Below, piece by piece: positions 1 to 8,700 of a stretch of 44,334 nt of DNA (within the stretch, counting starts at the first letter, position 1; every line of letters starts with the position of its first letter). The stretch is from JAXHUH01 sp034211175 (lineage in GTDB: Bacteria > Actinomycetota > Acidimicrobiia > Acidimicrobiales > CAIXPF01). Made by a program: the position numbers and the translations under genes. Below the pieces are notes generated by a model that worked only from the letters and a program-made list of their open reading frames with translations, was not told where the DNA came from and searched no databases. Where the stretch lies: positions 1-44,334 of the forward strand of contig JAXHUH010000041.1 of the NCBI GenBank assembly GCA_034211175.1, in the 5' to 3' direction.

Positions 1-121
1 GAAAAATTCGGATGCCAGAAACCCGGTTTCTTCAAGAAACCGGGTTTCTAAAATATCGCATAAGCCATTTTCTTGTAGGTTGGGTTTCGCTACGCTACAC
101 CCAACAAAGATGTTGTGTTTT
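1..121. repeat. AT-rich foreign segment with two palindromic repeats (probable chimeric end)
   Basis: These bases are AT-rich while everything after ~122 is strongly GC-rich. Positions 17-49 form a perfect inverted repeat: 16-base arms (17-32 and 34-49, AGAAACCCGGTTTCTT and its complement) around one central base. Positions 79-85 and 99-105 form a second hairpin (GTTGGGT / ACCCAAC) with a TTCGCTACGCT-type loop. Both resemble short repeats that I recall as highly iterated in cyanobacterial genomes. No gene is visible. The change of composition falls inside a glycosyltransferase reading frame, so an assembly or library chimera is more likely than a natural insertion. Confidence 0.75.
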
Positions 122-712
122 TGCCGCGCCGGTCGCGGCGACCGACCACACCGCGGCGCGCCAGCGACCCGAGGCGAGCAGCGGTGGCACGAGGAGCGCC
201 GGCCACGTCTTCACCATCACCGCGGCGGCGAGCGCCACACCCCCGCGGCGAGGGCGCCCGTCGGCCACCGCCACCCATCCGGCGACGGCCAGGACCACCG
301 CCACGATGTCGAAGCGGAGATACGTCGCCGGCAGGAGGATCGTGCCGAGGCCCAGGTACCACCGGAGTGCGCCGGTGCCCCATCGGCGCGAGATCAGCGC
401 CGCCGTGGCCAGGTCCGCGGCGAGGGTGACGAGCACGATCCGATCGAGCGACCGGGCGGCGTCGGCCCGGTGGGTGAGCTCGATCAGCGCGACCGACGCC
501 GGCGGGTACTCGACGTCGTGGTCCAGGTACGGGGTGCCCTCCGCGGTGGCGATCTCCTCGAATCGGCCCACGTCCCAGTCGGCCACCTCGTCGGGCTCGT
601 CGGTCCACGGGCCGAACAGCACGAGGGCGGCGACCACCAGCCGGACCAGCACCAGCAACGGCGTCATGGGGCGAGCATGTTCGACGGTCACGGTCGGCGG
701 GCGACGCTTCAC
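122..712 (-). pseudogene. GT87/DUF2029-like membrane glycosyltransferase, 3' end cut off
   Basis: About 197 codons of a polytopic membrane protein survive before the sequence runs into the AT-rich left end. Shortly after a possible first membrane segment (residues ~17-35) there is an acidic motif and the string YLDHDVEYPP. This resembles the first periplasmic loop of GT-C glycosyltransferases of the GT87/DUF2029 group (polyprenyl-phosphomannose-dependent mannosyltransferases of actinobacteria), where an early Asp is catalytic. Further hydrophobic stretches follow around residues 90-160. Family members are usually 380-450 aa, so about half is missing. The start is taken as GTG at 712; ATG at 667, directly before the first membrane segment, is equally possible and neither has a clear ribosome binding site. 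The last residues encoded left of ~122 are foreign. The exact substrate cannot be told. Confidence 0.6.
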
Positions 713-789
713 GAGGTGTTCGACGATCGTTCGCGCTCCCGCGACGAACGGGCGGCGAACCGTTCACGGGCCGCCACGATCCTCGCCGG

Positions 790-2328
790 ATGTCGACTCC
801 GGACGGGGGCCAGGACGGTGGTCCCGAACGATCGGCGGAGGAGGCGCCCCGGCGTCGGGCCCGCCGCCGTTGGAAGGTGCTCGGCGCGATCACCGTGATC
901 GTGGCCGTCGTCGGCGGCGGCGCCGTCGCCTACGCAAACCACCGGGGCTGGTTGCGCGACACGTATCTCGCCGCGGTGCGCCCGTGCCCGGACACACCGT
1001 GGACGGTCGAGCCCGCCGCCACCGACGAGGCCCGGGTCACGCACGTCGAACCGGTCGCCCCCGGCGTCGTCGCCACCGACATCGCGTTCGCTTCCGACGG
1101 CACCGGCTACGTGGTGACCCAGCGAGGGCTCGTGCACCGCTGGAGGGACGGCGAGGTGTCGACCGAACCGGTCCTCGACCTGACCGGGACGGTGTCGACC
1201 GAGTTCGACCAGGGCCTGCTGGGCGCCGCGGTCGACCCCGATGGCGCGTGGCTCCACCTCCTGCTCACCGACGCCGAGGGCACGTCGCAGCTGGTCGCCG
1301 TCGGTCTCGACGGGGACGGCGACCCGGAGCCGGACCGGCAGCGGGTCCTGCTGGAGGTCGAGCAGCCCGACGTCTACCACAACGGCGGTGGCCTGCGGTT
1401 CGGCCCCGACGGGCTCCTCTACGCCAGCATCGGCGACGGTGGCCTGATCGGCGACCCGACCGACAACGCCCAGTCGCTCGACCGCCGGCTCGGCAAGGTC
1501 CTGCGGATCGAACCCACCCCGGGCGACGACGAGCCGTACCTCGTCCCCGACGACAACCCGTTCGTCGGCGACCCCGACGCCGCCCCCGAGGTGTGGGCGT
1601 ACGGCATGCGCAACCCGTTCCGCATCGCGTTCGACGACGCCACGGGCGACCTGTGGGTCGGCGACGTCGGCAACAACTGCGTCGAGGACCTCACGCGGAT
1701 CGCCGCCGGCACCGACGGCGCCAACCTGGGGTGGAACCGGTGGGAGGGGACCCGCAAGTTCGTGCGGGACGACCCGGAGGACCACGTCGCGCCGGCGTTC
1801 GTCTACCCCCACGCCGACGGCTGGTGTGCCGTCACCGGCGTTGCCGTCTACCGGGGCGACGACATCGCCGGGCTCGCCGGACGGATGGTGTTCGCCGACA
1901 TGTGCGTCGGTGCCCTCGTCGCGGTCGAGCTCGACGGAGGTCGACCGGTCGCGGCGACTCGGCTCGCCGGGACGGTCCCGGCGCCGCTCGGTCTCGTCGC
2001 CGAGCCGTCGGGCGAGCTCCTCGTGCTGTCCCAGGTCGACGGGGTCGGTCGGCTCGTGGCCGGGCCCGCGCCCGAGGCGACGACCCCGGTCGGGGCCCCG
2101 GACGGCGCCCGACTGTTCGCGACGCACTGCGCCGCCTGCCACGGCGCCGACGGCGGTGGCAACGTCGGCCCCGCCATCGGCGACGGGCGCACCGTTGACC
2201 GATTCGCCGACCCGGCCGATCAGATCGAGGTCGTCACCGGGGGCCGTGACGGCATGCCCGCCTTCGGCGAGCGGCTCGACGCGGCGGAGATCGCCGAGGT
2301 GGTCCGCTACGTGCGCGACGATCTCTGA
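790..2328 (+). CDS. PQQ-dependent sugar/sorbosone dehydrogenase fused to cytochrome c
   Basis: A 512-aa membrane-anchored oxidoreductase. Residues 1-28 are polar and arginine-rich, residues ~29-50 form one membrane segment, and the rest should lie outside. Residues ~80-430 form a six-bladed beta-propeller of the soluble glucose/sorbosone dehydrogenase family (GSDH): YHNGGGLRFGPDG with the putative catalytic His197, then SIGDGG and the blade motif YGMRNPFRIAFD...LWVGDVG. Residues ~435-512 form a small cytochrome c domain with CAACH (Cys447, Cys450, His451) and a likely axial Met489 in GMPAFGE. The expected reaction is oxidation of an aldose or similar sugar with PQQ, passing electrons through the attached haem to the respiratory chain. 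Fusion of propeller and cytochrome is known in this family. No PQQ biosynthesis genes are in the window. Substrate unknown. Confidence 0.85.
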   Translation: MSTPDGGQDGGPERSAEEAPRRRARRRWKVLGAITVIVAVVGGGAVAYANHRGWLRDTYLAAVRPCPDTPWTVEPAATDEARVTHVEPVAPGVVATDIAFASDGTGYVVTQRGLVHRWRDGEVSTEPVLDLTGTVSTEFDQGLLGAAVDPDGAWLHLLLTDAEGTSQLVAVGLDGDGDPEPDRQRVLLEVEQPDVYHNGGGLRFGPDGLLYASIGDGGLIGDPTDNAQSLDRRLGKVLRIEPTPGDDEPYLVPDDNPFVGDPDAAPEVWAYGMRNPFRIAFDDATGDLWVGDVGNNCVEDLTRIAAGTDGANLGWNRWEGTRKFVRDDPEDHVAPAFVYPHADGWCAVTGVAVYRGDDIAGLAGRMVFADMCVGALVAVELDGGRPVAATRLAGTVPAPLGLVAEPSGELLVLSQVDGVGRLVAGPAPEATTPVGAPDGARLFATHCAACHGADGGGNVGPAIGDGRTVDRFADPADQIEVVTGGRDGMPAFGERLDAAEIAEVVRYVRDDL

Positions 2329-2424
2329 CGGTCGTTCGTGAGGGCCAGGGGCCGGTCGCGCACGACGTCGTCCGCGAGCGGTCGGCAGTACGGCCCGCCG
2401 ACGCCGCGTCACCGGGCTCGCTGG

Positions 2425-2430
2425 TAGATT
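2425..2430 (+). promoter_or_regulatory. Candidate -10 box (TAGATT) for the small membrane protein gene
   Basis: TAGATT fits the actinobacterial TANNNT -10 consensus and lies 54 bases before the ATG at 2485, after the end of the dehydrogenase gene. No clear -35 box is seen. GAGAAGG at 2465-2471 could serve as a rather distant ribosome binding site. Confidence 0.35.
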
Positions 2431-2484
2431 TCTCGGAGCGGGTCAGGTCGCCACCCGTGGCGCTCGAGAAGGTCGTCCCTGCCG

Positions 2485-2922
2485 ATGGTGCCGTCGTTCG
2501 TGCGTCGGTCTGTCGTCGCCGCTCTCGTGGCGGTGATCGTCGCAGCCTCGCTCGTGCTCTTCATCGAACGGTCGTCCCCGACGACGCTGGGCCAGCGCGC
2601 CCTCCGTGCGTCCGACGACGAGGTCGGTGGCGTCGTCGCCAGCTCCGCGAGGTCCGCACCCTCCGAGATCGAGCGGCTGCAGCGCCCCGAGAACGTCGTC
2701 GTGACCAGCGCCCAGCTCGTCACCCCCAAGCGCAACCGTCGCCTCGCGACGCTCGCCCCGTTGCCCCTCCTGCTCGCCGTGGCCGCCGCCGTGCTGCGCG
2801 GCGTCGCCACCCGTCGCCCGTGGCACCGTCTCGCCGCGGCCGATGACGACCCGCTTCCCGCCGGACCTCTGGGTGCGCCGGTCGGGCGCCGCGGCCCACC
2901 TCCCTTCACGCTCTCGGCCTGA
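2485..2922 (+). CDS. Small two-TM membrane protein, function unknown
   Basis: I do not recognise this 145-aa protein. It has an N-terminal membrane segment (residues ~8-27), a polar, probably extracytoplasmic middle (~28-85) rich in Ser, Asp and Arg, a second hydrophobic segment (~88-107) and a short arginine/proline-rich tail. Codon usage has the high third-position G/C of neighbouring genes, which supports real coding. The start ATG at 2485 is the first one placing the membrane segment near the N-terminus. It is co-directional with the following membrane/USP genes, 85 bases upstream of the next start, so it may belong to the same ion/stress cluster. Confidence 0.6.
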   Translation: MVPSFVRRSVVAALVAVIVAASLVLFIERSSPTTLGQRALRASDDEVGGVVASSARSAPSEIERLQRPENVVVTSAQLVTPKRNRRLATLAPLPLLLAVAAAVLRGVATRRPWHRLAAADDDPLPAGPLGAPVGRRGPPPFTLSA

Positions 2923-3007
2923 ACCTCCCCGCCGCACCCGCGCCGGGGTTCTCTTCGAAGCGTTCGTCCCGGCGCGCCCCCTCGCGCGTCGGTACGTGGA
3001 GGTCTCC

Positions 3008-3817
3008 GTGCACGTATCCCTCTTGTCCCTCACCCCCTCATCACTCAACCCCTCGTCCGCCGCCCAGCGGCCGACGACGGTGCTCGGCGCGCTCGCGCCG
3101 ATCGTCCCGTCCGTCGACGGCCCGAGCGCAGCCGTGGTCGCGCTCGCCGTCGTGTGGTACGCCGTCGGCTTCGCCGTCGCGCTCGCCGCCCGCCGCCGGG
3201 GTCACGATCGGCTCACCTGGCTCGTGGGCGCCGCACTGCTCGGCGCGGCGCTCGTACCGATCGCGCTCGTCGCGGTCGTCGGCCGCCGTCTCGGCCGGCT
3301 GCCGGCTCCCGCCCGCGTCGATGCCGACGACGGCTCTGCCGGTGCGCCGGCGGCACCATCGGGCTCCTCGCCCGGCCCGGTGGCCGTCGTTGCTCCGCAC
3401 CTTCGGCTGTTGGCCGCGGTGTCGGCGCCGACCCATGTCGCCGGCCTGGTCGATCTGGTCGGCCGGCTCGGCACGCGCGTCGACGCCCCTCGGCTGATGG
3501 CCGTGCTGCCGGTCGAGGTCGCCCGCGGGTGGCTCGCCGACCACCGTCCCGACGCGCTGGCGCGGGTGCTCGACCGCCTCGACCAGATGCTCGCACCGTG
3601 GCGTCCGACCGCGACGCTCGAGGAGGGCGACCTCGTGACCCGGGTGCGGGCCCGGGCCCGGGGGGCGGACCTGGTCGTGGTCCCCGCCGATCTCGGGTTC
3701 GGTCGCGACCTGCACCGGCCGGCGACGGTGGCATCCGCGCTCGCCGACGTGCTCACCGTCCCGATCCTCGTCCTGCCGGCGGTGGCGGCGCCGGCCCGCC
3801 CGACGGAAGCGGCCTGA
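3008..3817 (+). CDS. Membrane protein with C-terminal USP-like domain
   Basis: 269 aa. The start is GTG at 3008, chosen because GGAGG (2998-3002) sits five bases upstream; the frame stays open further 5' but overlaps the previous gene. Residues ~35-55 and ~68-90 are hydrophobic and predict two membrane helices. Residues ~120-260 resemble a universal stress protein fold: a first hydrophobic strand and an alternating alpha/beta pattern ending in ADLVVVPADLGFGR and VPILVLPAV, the typical last-strand signature of USP domains. The nucleotide-binding glycine motif is not clearly kept. One base separates its stop from the antiporter start, so the two are almost certainly co-transcribed. It may sense or modulate the antiporter, which is inference from position and domain type. 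Confidence 0.6.
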   Translation: MHVSLLSLTPSSLNPSSAAQRPTTVLGALAPIVPSVDGPSAAVVALAVVWYAVGFAVALAARRRGHDRLTWLVGAALLGAALVPIALVAVVGRRLGRLPAPARVDADDGSAGAPAAPSGSSPGPVAVVAPHLRLLAAVSAPTHVAGLVDLVGRLGTRVDAPRLMAVLPVEVARGWLADHRPDALARVLDRLDQMLAPWRPTATLEEGDLVTRVRARARGADLVVVPADLGFGRDLHRPATVASALADVLTVPILVLPAVAAPARPTEAA

Positions 3818-3818
3818 C

Positions 3819-5987
3819 GTGGACCTCGTACCCCCGGACGAGCACGAGCTGCTCGTCTTCTGGGTCTCGCTGGCGGTCCTCGCCGGGGTGGCTCGGCTGC
3901 TCGGCGGTATCGCCCGCCGGTTCGGCCAGCCGGCGGTCGTCGGGGAGCTCGCGGCCGGCGTCGTGCTCGGCCCGTCCGTCCTCGGAGCCCTGGCTCCCGG
4001 TGTGTCCGGGGCGCTGTTCCCCGCCGATCGGGTCCAGACGGCGATGTTGTTCACCGTCGGATGGATCGGGGTCGTGCTCCTGTTGCTCGCCGCCGGCTAC
4101 GAGACCGACTTCGGGCTCATCCGGCGGTTGGGCCGGGCGGCCGCCATCGTGGCGCTCGGCAGTCTCCTCGTGCCCGTAGTGGTCGGCTTCGGCACCGGCA
4201 TGGTCCTGCCGGACCAGCTCCTCGGGGACGGCACCGACCGGTTGGTGTTCGCGCTGTTCGTCGCGGCCGCGCTGTCCATCTCGTCGTTGCCGGTGATCGC
4301 CAAGATCCTCGCCGAGATGGGGCTCGTGCGCCGCACGTTCGGTCAGCTCACCCTGGCCGTGGCGATGGCCAACGACGTGGCCGGCTGGATCCTGCTCGGC
4401 GTGATCGCCGGCGCGGCGAGCACGGGACGGGTGCAGCTCGGCGACCTCGCGCTCACGCTGGCCGGCGCGATCGTGTTCTTCGCGCTTGCCGCGACCGTCG
4501 GTCAGCGGGCCATCGACCGCCTGATGCGGTCGGCCCGCCGGCGCAGCGAGTCGACGGCCACGACCTCCGTCGTCGTGCTGAGCGTGCTCGTCGGCGGCGC
4601 GGCCACCCAGTGGCTGGGCATCGAGGCCGTGCTCGGCGCCTTCGTCGTCGGCGTGCTCCTCGGGCGATCCGAGGTGCGCGACGACCGGGCGGTCGCCCGC
4701 ATCCAGGAGATCACGACGGTCCTGTTCGCGCCGGTGTTCTTCGCGACGGCCGGACTGCGCATCGATCTCGGTCTGCTGGCGGAGCCGGAGACGTTCCTGT
4801 GGGCCGTCGTCGTGCTCGCCCTGGCGAGCGCCAGCAAGTTCGTCGGCGCGTTCGGCGGGGCCCGCCTCGCCGGGCTCGGCCGCCGCGAGGGCGCGGCGCT
4901 CGGCGTGGGGCTGAACGCCCGAGGCGCCCTCGAGGTCGTGATCGCGTCGGTCGGGCTGTCCATGGGCGCGCTCAACCAGTCGAGCTACACGATCGTCGTG
5001 CTCATGGCCGTGGCCACGACCGTCATGGCGGCGCCGCTGCTGCGCCTCGTGGTCGGCGGCTGGCACGGCACCCCGGAGGAGGTCGACCGCCTCGCCCGGG
5101 AGGAGTCGCTGCGCACCAACGTCGCCGTGCGCACCGGGCGGGCGCTGCTGGCCGGACGCGGCGGACCGGGATCGATCGTCGCCGCGCAGCTCCTCGATCT
5201 CGCCTGGCCGCCGCAGTCGGGGGTGACGGTGCTGTCCTCGGCCGCCGGGGGCCGGCGTCCCGATGTCGCCGCACTCCATGACGTGCTCGTCGATCGGCCG
5301 GTCGACCACCTGGTGACCGACACGGGGGACGGGCCCGTCGACGACCTCCTCCGGGAGGCCAGCGGCGGCTACGGGGTGATCTGCATCGGCGCCCGCTCGC
5401 CCGCCACCGGCGGCGGTGTCGTGTCGCCCCTCATCGACGAGCTCCTCGTCCGCAGCCCCGTGCCCGTCATCGTCGTGCGGTGCCCGCCGACGGCCGACGG
5501 CACCCTCCCGTGGGCGTTCGGCCGGGCCGTCGTGCCGGTCTCCGGCACGGACACGTCGCGGGCCGCCCAGGAGCTCGCCGCCAACGTCAGCGCCCGACTC
5601 GGGACCGAGCTGGTGCTCAGCCACGTGCTCGCCCGGCGTGCCGACCCGGTGATCAGCTCGGTGGGCGGGACGGCCACGCTCCCCGCCGTCGACCCACCGT
5701 GGCGCGACCCCCGCCTCGACGTGGCCGACACGCTCCTCGGTGAGGCGGACGCCCTGGCCGCCCGGCACGGCGCGAGGACCCGCACGATCGTGCGCACGGC
5801 GCCGAACACCGCGGCCGGCATCAACGAGCTCGCCCGCGACTGCGGCGCCGACCTCGTCGTGCTCGGCGCCAACATGCGCCCGCTGTCGGGCCGGCCGTTC
5901 CTCGGCCACACCGTCGAGGAGCTGCTGGCCGGCTGCGACGCGACGGTCGTCGTCGTGGCCATCCCGCCCGGCTGGGGGAGCAGGTGA
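3819..5987 (+). CDS. CPA2-family cation/proton antiporter with two C-terminal USP-like domains
   Basis: 722 aa. Residues ~10-415 are a polytopic Na+(K+)/H+ exchanger domain (CPA2, KefB/NapA-like): the early GQPAVVGELAAGVVLGPS motif, the unwound-helix motif SISSLPVIAKILAEMG, the ion-site motif AMANDVAGW (Asn185-Asp186) and VLGAFVVGVLLGR. An Asn-Asp pair rather than Asp-Asp is often linked to electroneutral exchange. Residues ~445-550 and ~570-720 look like two USP-like domains; the second contains ADLVVLGANMRPLSG and the final VVVVAIPP strand. Their glycine motifs are degenerate, so nucleotide binding is uncertain. Start GTG 3819. The stop overlaps the next start by four bases (GTGA), implying translational coupling. 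Likely role: pH or cation homeostasis controlled by its cytosolic USP tail. Confidence 0.88.
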   Translation: MDLVPPDEHELLVFWVSLAVLAGVARLLGGIARRFGQPAVVGELAAGVVLGPSVLGALAPGVSGALFPADRVQTAMLFTVGWIGVVLLLLAAGYETDFGLIRRLGRAAAIVALGSLLVPVVVGFGTGMVLPDQLLGDGTDRLVFALFVAAALSISSLPVIAKILAEMGLVRRTFGQLTLAVAMANDVAGWILLGVIAGAASTGRVQLGDLALTLAGAIVFFALAATVGQRAIDRLMRSARRRSESTATTSVVVLSVLVGGAATQWLGIEAVLGAFVVGVLLGRSEVRDDRAVARIQEITTVLFAPVFFATAGLRIDLGLLAEPETFLWAVVVLALASASKFVGAFGGARLAGLGRREGAALGVGLNARGALEVVIASVGLSMGALNQSSYTIVVLMAVATTVMAAPLLRLVVGGWHGTPEEVDRLAREESLRTNVAVRTGRALLAGRGGPGSIVAAQLLDLAWPPQSGVTVLSSAAGGRRPDVAALHDVLVDRPVDHLVTDTGDGPVDDLLREASGGYGVICIGARSPATGGGVVSPLIDELLVRSPVPVIVVRCPPTADGTLPWAFGRAVVPVSGTDTSRAAQELAANVSARLGTELVLSHVLARRADPVISSVGGTATLPAVDPPWRDPRLDVADTLLGEADALAARHGARTRTIVRTAPNTAAGINELARDCGADLVVLGANMRPLSGRPFLGHTVEELLAGCDATVVVVAIPPGWGSR

Positions 5988-6412
5988 GCGGCCGGGGCCG
6001 GCACCGGCCGGGCCTCGGCCGCCGGTCCGCCGGATGTGTGCTCGTCGCGGTCGACGGCAGCGCCACCGCGGGGATGGCGGCGGTGAACGCGCTCTCCGTC
6101 TACGGCGAACGACACCACTACGTGGTGCTGGCGGTCGTCGAGCCCCGCGCCGGTGCCCGGGTGTCGACGCTCGCCGACGCCGACCGGGTCAGCGGCGACG
6201 TTGCCCGCCTGCTCCAGCCGTTCGCGACGCAGCGGATCGAGTCGGGCCCGGCGGGGGAGGTCGTCTGCGCGGTCGCCGACCTGCTCGACGTGGTGGCGAT
6301 CGCGATCGGGGCGCCGCCCGGCCGGGGTCGCTCGGCGCGCTCGACGACCCGCTACGTGCTCGAGCACGCCGACCGACCGGTGCTCCTGACCGGCGCGGTG
6401 CTGCCGGGCTGA
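5984..6412 (+). CDS. Universal stress protein (USP) domain protein
   Basis: A 142-aa single-domain protein. After a basic leader, CVLVAVDGSATA is the first strand of a USP fold (the Asp that binds adenine is present), and AIAIGAPPGRGR followed by RPVLLTGAVLPG forms the end of the domain. The phosphate-binding glycine motif is only partly conserved. The GTG start overlaps the antiporter stop by four bases, so it is translated together with the antiporter. It could pair with the USP domains of the antiporter, as these domains commonly dimerise. It converges with the HAD gene on the other strand, 25 bases away. Confidence 0.75.
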   Translation: MSGRGRHRPGLGRRSAGCVLVAVDGSATAGMAAVNALSVYGERHHYVVLAVVEPRAGARVSTLADADRVSGDVARLLQPFATQRIESGPAGEVVCAVADLLDVVAIAIGAPPGRGRSARSTTRYVLEHADRPVLLTGAVLPG

Positions 6413-6437
6413 GCGTCGGGCGGCCCGGGCCCGCGGC

Positions 6438-7100
6438 TCAGCAGTCGCGCCAGAGCCGGTCGAGGAGGTCGGTGTCGATGGCGTCGAGCGAGGGCACGAC
6501 CGCGTCGGCGATGGCGAAGCGGGGGTCGGCGCGGTCGGTCGGCGCGGGGACCGCCACGCAGCGCATGCGCGCGCTCTTGGCGGCGAGGACCCCGTTGACC
6601 GAGTCCTCGAACGCCAGGCACTCGGTCGGGTGGACCCCGAGGAGCGATGCCGCCGTGAGGTAGACCCCCGGGTGGGGCTTGCCGAGCGGCTCGTTCGTCG
6701 CCGAGTGGACCACGGAGAACAGGTCGTCGTGGCCGAGGTGGGTGATGACGGTCTCGATCAGCCCGATCGGCGACGACGACGCCACCGCCAGCGGCACCCC
6801 GCGCTCGGCGAGGAGGTCGAGCAGCGGCGACAGGCCGGGCAGCGGTCGGCCGCGCTCGGTGATCAGCGCGCTGACCCGGTCGACGACCGTTGCCGCGACC
6901 TCGGCCACCGTCGGGCCGGGCCACGGGCGCCGGTCGAACCAGTGCGCGACGGCCTCGTCGATCCGCAGGCCCGTCGTCTGCGCGCACATCTCGTTGTCCA
7001 GCTCGACGCCGATCGTCCCGAAGACCTCGATCTCGGCCTCCTGCCAGAGCGGCTCCGAGTCGATGAGCACGCCGTCCATGTCGAAGATCACGGCCTTCAC
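6438..7100 (-). CDS. HAD-superfamily phosphatase, beta-phosphoglucomutase/sugar-phosphatase type
   Basis: 220 aa, close to the usual length of this group. All four HAD motifs are visible: DMDG at residues 7-10 with nucleophile Asp7 and acid/base Asp9, ASSS at 107-110, Lys141 in GKPHPG, and the acidic pair Glu165-Asp166 in AFEDSVNG. Residues ~15-85 form the alpha-helical C1 cap. It most resembles the 2-deoxyglucose-6-phosphatase/hexitol phosphatase-like (YniC/HxpB) and beta-phosphoglucomutase-like groups, so it probably hydrolyses small sugar phosphates. The GTG start at 7100 directly precedes the KAVIFDMDG strand that begins the fold, and no strong ribosome binding site is seen. It lies downstream of the carboxylesterase on the same strand with a 91-base gap. 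Confidence 0.85.
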   Translation of the reverse strand: MKAVIFDMDGVLIDSEPLWQEAEIEVFGTIGVELDNEMCAQTTGLRIDEAVAHWFDRRPWPGPTVAEVAATVVDRVSALITERGRPLPGLSPLLDLLAERGVPLAVASSSPIGLIETVITHLGHDDLFSVVHSATNEPLGKPHPGVYLTAASLLGVHPTECLAFEDSVNGVLAAKSARMRCVAVPAPTDRADPRFAIADAVVPSLDAIDTDLLDRLWRDC

Positions 7101-7191
7101 AGGTCCATCTTCGTCCACATCGGTGTCGCTCCGAACCACGGGTCGTCTCGACGGGCGCCGCGGGCCGCTTCGATACCCGGCCCGCCGACGT

Positions 7192-8700
7192 TCAGCTGCG
7201 CCAGAGCCGTCGGGTGGCTGCGGCGTGGTCCGAGATGACGCCACACGTCGAGCCGAGCTCCATGGTCGGACGCTCGTCGAGGTCGTGGCGCGGCCACGCC
7301 GGCAGGTTCGGGTGCGACGGGTCTCCGGTGCGGGCGAACGCGATCCACGCGTCCTGGATCGCCTCGGAGAGCGCCCACGGTGGCTCCTCGCCGCCGAGGA
7401 GCAGCGAGGCGGCGGGCAGCCCGATCGTGCGGAACACGAACGGGAGCTCGAGCGCGTGGCAGCTGCCGAGCATCCCGCCCATCGCCGGCGACTGCCACGT
7501 GAACAGGTAGCTCCACACGTCCTCACCGGTGCCGATCCGGGCCTCGGCCAGGTCGACCGCGGGCATCCGGAACACGGCGTCGGTCATCATCGCCGAGCGC
7601 AACCCGGCGTGGTCCGCGTCGGGGTGGACCTCGCGGTAGGCGGCGAGCGCCTCGTCGACCCGGTCGGCGCCGAGCGCCCGGGCCAGGTCGGCCCGCACCG
7701 ACTCCTCCGACGCCGGGGTCGGCGAGGAGAGGTCGAACATCTTCCACTCGTCGGCATTGGTGCCCACCAGCATCGGGAGGCCGGCCGCGGCGCCGGCGCG
7801 CAGCGCCTCGAGCGGGTGGCGGTCGACGACGACGCCGTCGACGACCGGCTGGAACGGCAGCGCACCGAGCACGCCGGTCAGCTTGCGGGCCTCGTCGACC
7901 GCTTTGGTCCGAGCCCGCATCAGGTCGGCGAGGTCGGCCTCGACGACGTCGTCGACGCTGCTCAGCGCCAGGTCGTCGAGGACCCGGTCGGCGACGGCGA
8001 TGGCGACGTCGCGCTCGTGGACGTTCGCCGCGGCGCCGCTCTGGAGGATGGCCCGGCGGAACAGACCGTCGGCCCGGTCCATGCCGGCGAGGACGCCGAT
8101 GCTCATGGCGCCGGCCGACTCGCCGAACACGGTCACGTTGTCGGGGTCGCCGCCGAACGCGGCGATCTCGTCGCGCACCCACTCGAGCGCCAGGACCTGG
8201 TCGAGGACGGCGTGGTTCGCGGAGCCGGCGAAGCGGTCGTCGAGGTGGTCGAGATGGAGGTAGCCGAGCTCGCCGAGGCGGTAGTTGAACGTCACGCACA
8301 CGACGTCGCCCCGGGCCGCGAACGTCGCGCCGTCGTAGACCGGGAACCGTCCCGAGCCCATGACGTTGCCGCCGCCGTGGACCCACACCATCACCGGCCG
8401 CTCGGCGTCGTCGAGCCCCGGGGTCCAGACGTTGAGGGTGAGGCAGTCCTCCGACTGGGGGACCTCACCGCCCATCAGCATCGTCTCGAGCGGGTTCGTG
8501 GTCTGCGGCGCGATGGGCCCGAAGTCGAGCGCCGGTCGCACTCCGTCCCAGCCGGGGTGGGGCTCCGGTGGGCGGAAGCGTCGAGGCCCGACCGGCGGGG
8601 CCGCGTACGGCACCCCGGCGAAGCGCCACACCTGGTTCTGGCGGGTGCCGCACAGCTCCCCGGCGCGGGTGCGGACGATGCCGGCGTGGTTGCCGCTCAT
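7192..8700 (-). CDS. Type-B carboxylesterase
   Basis: A 502-aa enzyme of the carboxylesterase/lipase type B family (alpha/beta-hydrolase). The oxyanion-hole motif is VWVHGGG. The nucleophile elbow is GESAG with Ser195, preceded by the family string FGGDPDNVTVF. The acid is probably the Glu in GTNADEW and the base the His in SCHALELPF. The N-terminal RFAGVPYAAPPVGPRRF and EDCLTLNVW are also family signatures. No signal peptide is present, so it should be cytoplasmic. Its ATG overlaps the stop of the upstream enoyl-CoA hydratase by four bases (ATGA), so they form an operon, and the esterase may act in the same degradation route. The natural substrate is unknown. Confidence 0.9.
   Translation of the reverse strand: MSGNHAGIVRTRAGELCGTRQNQVWRFAGVPYAAPPVGPRRFRPPEPHPGWDGVRPALDFGPIAPQTTNPLETMLMGGEVPQSEDCLTLNVWTPGLDDAERPVMVWVHGGGNVMGSGRFPVYDGATFAARGDVVCVTFNYRLGELGYLHLDHLDDRFAGSANHAVLDQVLALEWVRDEIAAFGGDPDNVTVFGESAGAMSIGVLAGMDRADGLFRRAILQSGAAANVHERDVAIAVADRVLDDLALSSVDDVVEADLADLMRARTKAVDEARKLTGVLGALPFQPVVDGVVVDRHPLEALRAGAAAGLPMLVGTNADEWKMFDLSSPTPASEESVRADLARALGADRVDEALAAYREVHPDADHAGLRSAMMTDAVFRMPAVDLAEARIGTGEDVWSYLFTWQSPAMGGMLGSCHALELPFVFRTIGLPAASLLLGGEEPPWALSEAIQDAWIAFARTGDPSHPNLPAWPRHDLDERPTMELGSTCGVISDHAAATRRLWRS

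Noticed and set aside
3753..5909. A 718-codon open frame antisense to the antiporter
   Set aside because: It has a residue mix of only charged residues and Gly/Ala and no hydrophobic core; the plus-strand antiporter has clear family motifs. It is a GC-driven shadow.
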